Shown in pieces: positions 32,301-44,300 of a stretch of 64,000 nucleotides of DNA. The stretch is taken from contig OX463846.1 in assembly GCA_949825065.1 (NCBI GenBank), positions 5,351,366-5,415,365 on the forward strand, in the 5' to 3' direction. The position numbers and the translations under genes are program-made. The stretch's first letter is position 1. Every line of letters starts with the position of its first letter. The notes below the pieces were generated by a model that was not told the origin of the DNA, ran no database searches, and saw only the letters and a list, made by a program, of their open reading frames with translations. The stretch is from Odontocerum albicorne (lineage: Eukaryota > Arthropoda > Insecta > Trichoptera > Odontoceridae).

Positions 32301-35300
32301 ATTGCGCAAACTGTTTGGAGAACATGCCCTCATCTGAAGCCCGATTGAAGAAGAATAGATGTGGAAGTTGTTTTGACTGTCCTAGCTGCTTCCACACCCT
32401 TTCGACAAGAGCAACGAGTGTGATGCAGGCCAAGCCTCAGGGGACTGCAGAAGACTCGAGTAAATCTGAAGCAAAGCAAGATCCCAAGACTCCTAAGAAA
32501 ATGTATTACCTTTCTTGTTTTAACTGCCGGTGGACTTCTAGGGACATTGGTATGCCAGACCAGCCAGTAGGTGAGATTTTTAAAATAATTGTTCTTAGTT
32601 TTTATTCAAATTAATAAAATAAGTATATCAATTGTTTACAGCTCAGATATTGCATTTCCAAATCTCACTTATTTAAAAAACTCTCATATCTCAAATTACA
32701 GATATATTTCCAAATCTCATTTATTTAAAAATCTTAAAAACTCTAAATACACATTTTCTAGTATAAAATTAGTTAGCCTATACAAGTTAAATCAGTTGAA
32801 GATTTGAACCATCTAATTGTTTTTTTTAAATTTATTTACTGTATTGGCTCTTATAAAATGTGTATTTTCTATAAAAAAAATCCGGTTTCATATTTACGAA
32901 ATTTTGTACCAGTTCGAACAGAATTTAGTCTTGTTTGTGCTCCCCTGAAGATGAGGTGAAAGCCTTGAAACCGGTAGGGTTATACCGTCACAAAAAAGTG
33001 GAATAAACAGTGTTTGATAAAAATAAATTACAATGTCTTTAAACCTCCACAACGTTAATGCCTTAACTATAAACAACATATGAAATCTTTAATATGAAAT
33101 GAATATTCCATCGACCATTTTTCTAAAATTTAGGAAAGAGAAGTGTACTTAAGCTTGTTTTATACTTCTCTGTATTCAATACAGGCTAATTAAATAATAC
33201 AATAATTATCAGGCAGGCTTATTAAATATGGGAATTTCTTAACGATATAGATGTAAAAATTATACTCATAGAACAAAGATTTAACTCTCCTTATTGTTGA
33301 ATTTTAGCCACTGGTGGTTGGCCAGAGCACATGAGCCTTTATTCTCAGAGGATATCTCTTCTGCAGGACCACTACAAAGCTGTAGCTCTGCAAGAAAAGC
33401 AGACAAAACTGGAGAAAGAACGGAAGAAGTTTGTTATGAGCGGAAAATATATGACACTCACTGTAAGTAAACATAAACAGAAAAACACTACACATCAGTC
33501 TGACTTGGAATGTATCAGATAAAATGATCTGATTTTGAAACATGAATTTGAAGATAAATATTAGGTTCTTACATATGAAATTGGCGTTTTGCCGTACTGG
33601 CAACTTTGATCTCAAATATCTTCTCTTTGGTTAGGAATTCCAAATTCAAATTTATACAGCTATTTACTCAAGTATTTGTGTTTCGAAAATTATAATTCAT
33701 TTGTTTTTTTTCTTTGCGTCACTCAGTTTACAAAATGGAAAACTTGAAATATCGCGTTATTTACGAGTACGAGTTCCACCGTGGCACCAGTGCTGCAGAA
33801 ACGGCTCGAAGGATTAATGATGTGTATGGCGACGGTGCCGCAAAAGAAAACACAGTGCGTTTTTGGTTCCAACGTTTTCGTTCTGGAAATTTCGACCTGC
33901 AGAAGAAGCCCCGTGGACGGCCGGAGACCAAAGTTGATAATGAAGAATTGAAGGCTATTGTGGAAGCGGATCCATCGCAAACCACGTCCGAGTTAGCTGC
34001 AGGCTGCGGTGTTAGTGATAAAACTGTTTTAATCCACTTGAAGCAAATTGGGAAGGTGAAAAAGCTTGAAAGGTGGGTACCTCACGAATTGAGTGAAGCA
34101 AATCAACAAACGCGCGTTGACTGCTGCGTTGCATTACTCAACCGGCACAACAATGAAGGGATTTTGAATCGAATCATTACCTGTGATGAAAAGTGGATCC
34201 TGTATGATAATCGGAAGCGCTCATCGCAATGGCTGAACCCTGCCGAACCAGCCAAACCATGCCCCAAGCGAAAATTGACTCCAAAAAAGTTACTTGTGAG
34301 CGTTTGGTGGACTAGTGCTGGTGTCGTTCACTACAGCTTTCTTAAATCTGGCCAGACGATTACGGCAGATGTCTATTGTCAGCAACTGCAAACCATGATG
34401 GAAAAGCTAGCTGCTAAACAACCGAGGCTGGTTAATCGCTCTAGGCCACTGCTGCTTCATGATAACGCTAGACCACACACTGCACAACAGACGGCTACCA
34501 AATTAGAAGAGCTTCAATTGGAATGTCTAAGACATCCACCGTACTCTCCGGACCTTGCCCCAACAGATTACTATTTTTTTCGAAATTTGGATAACTTCTT
34601 GCAAGGGAAAAAATTCAACTCCGATGGGGCAGTCCAAACCGACTTCAAAGATTTTATTGATTCCCGTCCGAATGGTTTTTTTAGTAAAGGGATCGATGAA
34701 CTACCTATGAGATGGCAAAAGTGCATAGATAGCAATGGTACATACTTTGATTAAATAAATATATTATATTAAAAAAAAATCAACTTTATGTTCCTCCCAA
34801 ACAAAACGCCAATTTCATATGTAAGGACCTAATATTAAATGAACAATAATAAAAAAAAAAATTTCTTAGTATTAAATAATGTTCAGATTATATCATCGAA
34901 TAGTGTCAAAATTTGCTATACTTCAGAAATTGTAGCACGGGTCCTATGACAGTTCACAAATTTGCTCCAATACAACCTTTTAACGACGTTGAGTAATTTT
35001 AATTATTTTATCAACTTTAATATAAGCCTCGATTCTAATAAATAGCAAGTTATTTAGGTAAATACATTACATAAAACTAACAATAATGAAAAATTAATAC
35101 ATCTTGTTACAAATAAGCAAAAATGTGGCAGTTTGTTAAAATCAAATAATATTTGGTGACGTTTGTCAAAAGTCACTACGTTAGTCTGCATTGGCTAGGG
35201 ATGGGATATGCGATAATTGGATTTTCGATTTTTTTATACCTAAAATTAAATGTTCGTAATTAGTATTAATTCATAGTGGATATTGGCCTATTTAAAGATA

Positions 35301-38300
35301 CATACAAATCATACAATACATTAGAAAGTCAGTATAATGAAAATTAGGAATTAAAACGTCAGTTTAGAGAAAAACAATTTTTCGATTTATAAAAAAACCA
35401 ATCGATTTGTAAAAAAAACGATTTTATCCCATCCCTTTGAGACATGACATTTAAAACGTCACAGGACCCATCCTACATTTTCTGAAGTAATAGATGATAG
35501 TCTATAACAGTATTTTAGTACCAGCTTTGATTCAAGAAACATGGATGTGGAAAAATATTGAAACACAACTGAATATGTTAAATACCGTAGCAAACCGTGC
35601 ACTGAGAAGACTACATGAGTTGACAGTGTGTAACAGAATATGGAATGAAGTGATCAGAGCTGTGAGTGGCTGATGTATTAAGTAAGATGAAGAAGAGCAC
35701 TGGATGGTTTAGGCATGTAAAACGAATGAATGAAGAAAGATTAACAAATGAAAATATAAATAAACTGCGAATGTAAGTAGAAGGCATGGTAGAGGAAGAA
35801 TAAAGGATTGTGTGATTGGATCAAGTGAATGGTGTTTTGAAAGAAGGAAATTTAAAAATTAGAGAAAGCAAAAGAGCTGTATAAGGAAGTGTATGAATGT
35901 GGAGGAGACTAAAGATGTGTCTCATAATCGGAAAATCTGACATTCCTCTCTACCTACCCCCACAAGGATGTTATGATGATATATATTTATAAATACATGA
36001 AAGTTAGAATTAAAAATTTCTACATTAATTTAATAAGATGAATCAAAATTAGAAAACACAATTTTCTCGCAAACCAATTTACTATACATGCTTTGTTTTC
36101 CAGGACAAGATAGGTTTGACAAGTGCCATGGCCCGCGCTAGGGTAGGAGGAGCACCCTCGCTGGGTGGAGGCATCACAGAGGCACCCCCTCTCGCCTCTC
36201 CTTCCATCCCTGTGAGTGATCCTGATGATCTTCCAGCTGACATATTCACTAAAGAAGTTAACCTTAAATACAGTAAGCAAGCATATTTTATTTTTACTAC
36301 GTATTTATTTCTGATCCCTATTCAACCACTGCAGAGCTTTAGCTTCCAGGATGATACTTCTCCATCTCAAATTGTCTTGGATCTTTTTATCACATTTTTT
36401 TTCCTTTTCCCCAATTACTTCAAGTCGAAAATCATTGTTCTGGTCTTCCCATTAGGTTTGTTCTACTTTTGTATAATTCTGATGACTCAGTCACTTCATG
36501 CCTGGGATAGCTGATGAAGACAGTATAAAAGTCTGGGTATTCATTGGACTGTATGCGTTGTTTGGTTTTTCTCCATCAGTGAAATTGATTCTTTTTATGT
36601 AAGTAGCAAAAGTGATAATACATAATATTGTGTTAGTGCCTAAATTAACATATGGAAGTGAAGCTTAGGCTTGGTAGAAGAAGGATTAAAGTAAGATTAA
36701 TGCTGTGGAGATGTGTGCACTAAGAAAAAAATGTGGATTATCAATGTATAAAAGAAACGTGGAATGAATACTTGGATAAAATTGATGTTTTAAGTAAGTT
36801 ATAAGCCTTGCTTGATGCTTAGAGCTATGCTGCGAGTTAGGCGACATATCCTAGGAAACCAACGCACTGCATACTATCGCAATGGCCACACTGCACGCTT
36901 CGCGCCACACTACATGACCATTAGTCACCGAGTGAATCTCCTAGCGAACAGACGTGTTGGTTAAATTTTATTGTGTCACCGTGATTTTACAAGATGGCGG
37001 AAGTTTTAATAAGAGCTGTATATAAAAGGGAGCCTTTGTGGAACCCATCGAGCAAATACAAAAATGTACCTGTAATAAAATCACTTTGGAATGAAGTTGC
37101 ACAGGAAGTAAATAAAGATGTTAAGTTGTTATGAAATTGGTTAGTTTGAGAGTGGCATCGTTTGTTGACTCAACCGCTCCCAAATGTCAAATGAATTTGT
37201 TCGAAGCACTTTGGTGTGGCCAAGGATGAAGTCACCTAGTATATGAGTCACGCAAAACCTACCTTAACACCTAACGAAGCACTTTGGTGTGGCCTCGGCC
37301 TAAGTGAGTATACAAGTCAAAAGTTCAAGGTGTGTTTTTTACACTAGATTAAAAAAAAAGTAAAGTGAAAGGATTGAAATGAAAATTGTTAAAAATATAA
37401 ATGCTTTGTAAATTTATATTTTTAACTTACACATATACGCACAACCCTAGATTACTGTCAACATAAAGAGAGAAAATAATATAAGCCTCCGAATTTTGAT
37501 AAAACAGAAATAAACTAGAGGACATTTTTTTACTGAAAGTTGTCTAATCACATGAGCGGGTGCAGCTGATGTGATTAGACAGCATGTGTTGAACTATTTA
37601 TCTGTGTATGAATTTCATGGGTGTAAGTCAACTGTTTCAGAACAAGCTATGAGCCTTTTGAGATGGTTAATATATAAAATTAAAATACATAAGAGGTTTA
37701 TTGATAACAATATAGTTTGATAAATATAATATATATAGTGAAATTACACATACGAGGGCGGTCCGATAAGTACTTAGCCTCACCGCCCGATGACACCACT
37801 ATCGCAAGAGCAATTTTTTATTGCGTAGTACATTCTCGTTGACAGCTACTGTCAAAATTTCAGCCGAATCGGACGCGTAGTTTTGTTTTGACCGCGTGTG
37901 GAAGCGAGCGTGTCCGCGGATTTGAGAAAAATGGAAAAAGAGCAATATCGGTCGGTGATTCCATTCTTGTTTTTGAAAGGGAAATCGCGCAGCGAAATCA
38001 AAGAGCGCTTGGATGCTGTGTACGGTAACTCTTCTCATTCGATGGCGACCGTCAAAAATTGTTTTAACGAGTTTCAACGTGGTCGCACGTCGCTTTTTGA
38101 TGAGCCACGCCCAGGTGCCCCGAAAATGGCTACCACGGAGGATAACGTGACAAAAATCCACGATCTCGTATTGGCAGACTGCCGATTAAAGGTGTGCGAG
38201 ATAGCTGAGACAGTAGGCATCTCAAAAGACCGCGTGGGTCATATCCTGCATGAAGTATTGGGCATGAGAAAGCTGTCGCCGCGATGGGTGCTGCGTTTGC

Positions 38301-41300
38301 TCACTCCGGACAACAAGCGCAACCATGAGACCACTTCAGAGCAGTGTTTGACGATGTTTAAGCGCAATCCGAAGGAGTTTCTGCGTCGTTTCGTGACCGT
38401 CGACGAAACATGGATACACTGGTACACACCCAAGACCAAGGAACAGTCGAAACAGTGGACTTCACCCGGTGAACGTGCTCCGAAGAAGGCGAAGACTGTC
38501 CTATGAAGGACAGTCTGTCCTGAGAAGGAAAGACTGTCCTAAGAAGGGCAAAACGGTCACAGGGCTCTACTATGCCGAATTATTGGGCCGATTCGATGCC
38601 GAATTGCAGAAAAAACGGCCCCATTTGGCGAAGAAAAAAGTGCTCTTCCATCATGACAACGCACTGGCTCACACCTCCGCCGTCGCCACGGCCAAATTGG
38701 TAGAATTAGGCTACGAACTGCTGCCCCATCCACCGTATTTGGCCCCGTGCGACTTCTTTTTGTTTCCAAATTTGAAAAAGTCACTCGCCGGGCAGAAATT
38801 TGAGTCGAATTAGGAGGTTTTCGCCGCCACGGAGGCCTACTTTGCAGACCTCCAGAAAACGTATTTTTCAGACGGGTTAAAGAAGTTGGAGCATCGCTGG
38901 GTCAAGTGTATCGAACTCAAAGGAGATTATGTTGAGAAATAAATTGCCACTTTTCCAAAATTTTTGTTATTCTTTTGTAGGCTAAGTACTTATCGGACCA
39001 CCCTCGTATATATGTTAAGGCAGTGTTTCTTAACCGTATTGAAAGAATCGCCCCCTTTACCACGGTAAAATTATCCAGCCCCCCCCCCCCCCAAAAGCGA
39101 AATTCAAAATTTACACTTTTCTACACGTATGTATTTTATGCAATCGATTTCTTACTATAAATAAAAAAAATAGGAGAAATAAAAATAAAACACGTGATTA
39201 TTTTTATAAACATTACGTATTTATTGCCTTTTTGTCATATTAACATTACACACAACATTATAATATTATTTCAATAAAAAAAAGTACATGATTCAATACG
39301 AAATATGAAATTTTTAATAAAAAATAAATTTAATGAGATCCTTGAGCCTCGTGTGATTGCGCCAATTTCGTAATATTAGTTCAAATTTACTTAAATACAA
39401 TCTCAAATCTCCTCTTTGGCTTATTTGTAATCGATTTCGTGATTTTTTAATATATGCATTACTCCACTAAAACCCTTTCCCACTAAATACGACGAAGGAA
39501 ATGCTATGATGGGTAATTTTACTTCTTTCCACAGAAGAGGGTATTGATGGCGAAAACGAACCCAAAAAGCATCATAATCACATTGATTGAATATTATTTT
39601 AGCCTCACAGTCATTTTGTAGCTCAATAAACTGCTCTTTTAAATTTTGACTGACACTTTCTATGTCTGATAAAAATGGATTAATTAAGCAAGCTGGTATT
39701 ACAAGTTCCTGCAAGTCTTTGAATCGTATTATCATATCTTCGATAAGGGCGTCAATGTGGCAACAGTATGTTTCCAAATCAGAGTCCTTGAGCATATCTT
39801 CTTTTAATTGTTGTAAAGAAGGAAACTGATGGTATTCTCGCCGACTAAGATTATTTTTATATAATTTAAGTTTATTGATAAAGCTCAGTACAACTCCTTT
39901 GGCTTTAATAAGGCTGATATTGTTTCCTTGAAGTTTCAGGAGATTTTCATTCATTTTTTCGAATATATCCGAAAGATAGGCCACATCATTTCGTAGTAAT
40001 TTTAATTCAATGCATATGTTTTCACTGTTTACATCCAAAAACTCCACAATTGTATCAAACAGTGCATAAAATCTTTTTAAACAATTTCCTTTCGATAGCC
40101 ATCTTACTTCTGTATGTAAGATAAGTCTTTCGAATTCTTCATCATTTTCTTTACACAGTAGACGGAATAATCTATCATTCAAGGGAGAGAACTTTATTTT
40201 ATTGATAACTTTTATAACAATACTCATCGATTTGTGAAGACGTCCGCTAAGATGTTTTGCGACTAAGTGTTGACGGTGAATTGCTAGAACATTTGGTGCC
40301 ACATTTTTCAATCTTGATACAAAACCACGATGCCGACCAACCATCGCTGGTGCTCCATCAGTAGCACAAGCAATCACATTAGTGAAGGGAATACATTTTT
40401 CGGCGAAAAAGTTTTCAAGGGTTTCAAATATTGATGCACCAGTCGAGTTAGTAGTAAGTAATTTTGCAAATAACATTTCTTCAATAATTTTTTCATTCTT
40501 CACAAATCGTACATAAGCAAGTAGTAGAGATTCATTATTATGCAGAGTACTCTCATCCAATTGTAATGAAAATTAGTTGGACTGTAGTTCATCACATAGT
40601 TGAATTTCGATATCACTTGCCATCTCATCAATTCTTTTTGAAATTGTATCATTGCTCAATGGGACTGAAGAAAGAATCTCTTGCTGGTTTTTCCCGATCA
40701 TATTATTACTGAATACACATATAGCTGGTAGTATTAATTTTTCTCCATATATATGTGGTGCACCACATTTGGCAATAATTTGTGCTATTTCATAAGACAC
40801 CATTAGTCCTTTATCATTCCGACTTGAAATCTTCTTAAAAACATTACTGAGAGTATTGCGACTATCAAATGTTTTCTTAAGTTGTTGAAAATACGATATG
40901 TGTTTATTATTATTGTCGGGATGTTTCTTTACAAAATGTTCCTTTAACCGCGATGGCTTCATGGTCTCGTTAGAAAACACATGTTGACAGAGTAAACACA
41001 TTGGCAATTGTTGATTTGTAGGAGATGAAACAAAACCAAATTTTAAATAGTCAACTAAATATTGTCGACACTTTTTCTGTTTGACTGACATCTTGAAAAA
41101 AGGGCTAATCTATGAAGAAATAATTTTAATACAGAAGAACTCACATACACCAACAGAAATTAACGCGATCGCCCCAACGGACTGACAGAAATGACTAATT
41201 TGTAATATGCAGCAAAATCGCTTTGCATGACACCACGCCATACATAGAAAAAATAAGATACGCATGCATATGAGCGCGCATTTTGTATCTTTCTTTCATG

Positions 41301-44300
41301 TGACATAGCGCTAACTGTCAAACGCAACATGGTAACCCGATCGCAATATTTTATTCGCGATTGTGTACGCAATGATTTACAGTGATGATGTGTGCAGTGC
41401 ACGCACCAATTGAGCATACCTTATTTTTGTATTTCGACATAACGCCCACTGGAACTCCTGCAGCGCCCCCTAAATTCTAAAAATTTATAAACGCCCCCCC
41501 AGACCTCTAAAACGCCCACAAGGGGGCGCTGGCGCCCCGTTAAGAATCACTGTGTTAAGGCAATGCAAGTAAAAATACATATAAGAAACTGTCAAAAGAT
41601 CTGGGCTTATCTCATAACATCCTCTCAATCGAGATACACCCCACCATTAGGAAAGTGATACCGTCTGCTCGGGCGCCAGTTGTTTTTCAGCCCAAACTTT
41701 CAGCTTGTACACATAAACTACACTACAAAATGTACACACCCATTTTTTACACTTAAACTATAATACATCTTATTGAGTTAATAAGATAATTTCCAAGCCA
41801 TCGATGATGTGGCACGTATGAATGTAAAGAAAAAGAAAATTGTGTTTTTGGATAGAAGAGTATGGAGATCTGTGCTCTCTGCCTACCCCATAAGGGATAT
41901 GATATGATGGTATATATTTAAGTTTATTTTGGAAAATAAAATAGAAACTTTGTTTTTTTTTTAGTCACCAATATGGAGCAGAGAATGGCCCAACCAGAGT
42001 TTCAACCCGTGACGGTGGACAATCTTTATCCTTCGGCCAAACAGCTATTCATAAAGAGATCGCAGAGGTGTCGCCAATGTGATCATAATGTCACTAAGCC
42101 CGAATATAATCCTGGATCAATCAAATTCAAGATACAACTTTTTGCATAGTAAGTCTTTAATTTTGACGCGTTGTTTCTCAACTTTTTTTGCATTACGACC
42201 CTCCAAAAAATAAAAATTAAGACTTTTCGACTCTCCTGCGAATACTTAATACCTTGTTGATGCATGTGCACATGACTGCACAAATGTTGTGCTTGCAAAA
42301 AAAAAGATAAGCGCTATCAGATAAAGATATCTACTGATTTACACCACGCAGCTTAACCCTTTAAGTGCCGGAAGTTATTAGTATGGCCGTACCCACCAGG
42401 CCGGGATTTTTTCAACAAAAATAAAACCTAAAAAATATATATTTTTTGTATACAGATATAAAGGATATTATGAAAACTTACTAAATATATACACCGTGGG
42501 GCGTTTGAGCTGCCGTTCACTCAGAAAAACACAGTTTAAATATTCACAAAAGGTCAGGGTTGTCACAACTTGACACAGAAAACACGTTTACTTATAAATA
42601 TAGTGGAATATAATATACTTTGTAAACTAAAATCAACAAATTATCTGTATGATGTATAATAAAGCACAAAAGGTAAATAAACTATAAAATAAAACCGTAA
42701 AAAGTCTATATAAACGTCGTATTATGTCGCAAAACTACCGCCAATAACCAAAGAATACATGAAAACACACTTTGTAAATAAATACTTTGAAAAATTAACA
42801 AAAATAACGCACGAAAGTTAAAAATCAACCACTGAACAAAACTACAAACGAAGTCATTATAAATCATCGCAATTACGTCGCAAAAAACTGTAGTCGGTAA
42901 CCCTGTGTCAGAGACACGTATTGACTGTCAGTGAGAGCTTTTAGAAAGATAACTGTAACTTTGATAATATCGGTAAATTGTAATATTTAAGTATTTCTTG
43001 ACCATCCCAATAGATGTCACTATGTGTTATAATTTATAAATTATTACAATTGGATTTGATATTGGCTTGCGACAAGCTCAAAGAGCGCGTTTACGCGTTC
43101 ATTTTGTATGGCCGGCCTGGCGAGCACTGAATCGGAGAGCGCGTCAACACGCTCGTGGCAGTGAACCGGTTAACAGTTTAAACTTGCCGCGAGTAACATA
43201 TGAACAACAAGTCCAAATTGGTAATCTGCCTTGGTAACATAATTAAAACTGCAATGAAGCGTTAGTTAGACTAAATTAAATCTGTTTTTTTTTTTCTTAG
43301 AAAATTTGTTATTTGCCTTTTGTACTCATAAGCTATTTTTATTTTCACAACCCCCCCTTGATATTTCACCGTAATCCAGGTTGAGAAATAATTGTTAAAT
43401 GTAACAACTTATTTCTGATTTTACCTTATAAAATTTAGTTCTTTTTAAATAGAAATTTACCTTTCACCATTGTTCATAGTAAGAATAAAATATCTCATTA
43501 AAATGTCAAGTCATGTATAATGTTTTTGAATCTAAACGGATTATTATTTATATCAAAAAGTCTCAAAAAAGATCTGTACACACAACCTAGCGGGTTTATT
43601 GTCATGTTAAAATTTCCTCCTTAATCTTGAGGGAAAACTTAAAAACAAAATTGGGTCAACGAAAATGAACCTGTAACCTCCAACCTGGAAGACCAACATA
43701 TTACCAACTAAGGTGATCCATGTGATATTTTTTGAAAAAATTATTGTTAATTAGCAATTTTCTATAGACTTTTTAACACTTTTATTATTTTATACATCTA
43801 TTTTTTACATTCAACCTTAAAAAAATTATCAAAAATTTTAGGTGTGGGCTGAAAAACATCTGATGTCATCGCAGCCGGGCTCACCCTCGGTGGTGGGGGT
43901 GTATTTCGACTGAGGAGATTATATGAGATGAGCCCAGACCTTTTGATAGATTCTCTCTTAAATGTATTTTCTTCTCCATTATCTTGAAATATCTTATGAA
44001 ATATGGGTCTTTCAAATTGAGTGTTTTTTTTATCCAAATTTTTTAAATTCTTGAATAAAACACAATTTGCTTTGATTTCAAAAAACATTTTAATGGTCAT
44101 TGAAGTATAATATATATTTAAACACAAAAAACTATATCTGCCAAATGTCCACATCTTGCAGCTCCATAGATGTCCACTCTTTTATCAAAATTTTCGATGA
44201 CATTTTGGCATAATTGCTGTTTTAACTCACCAATAACACAAATAATTTCGTCCTTCAGCTCAAGAATTGATTGGGGGTCATTCTTATAGACCTGGTTTTT

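Noticed and set aside
36020..36280. Minus-strand ORF over DCTN4 exon 4
   Set aside because: Antisense shadow; the plus strand has the phase-consistent exon.
41160..41417. Minus-strand 85-codon ORF upstream of the hAT transposase
   Set aside because: Lies in the hAT 5' untranslated part, and no domain is visible; sharing by both copies reflects the duplication.
39021..41552. Active autonomous hAT element
   Set aside because: An in-frame TAA and at least one frameshift are shared by both copies.
42083..42298. Minus-strand ORF overlapping DCTN4 exon 5
   Set aside because: Antisense shadow of a conserved exon, with no similarity of its own.
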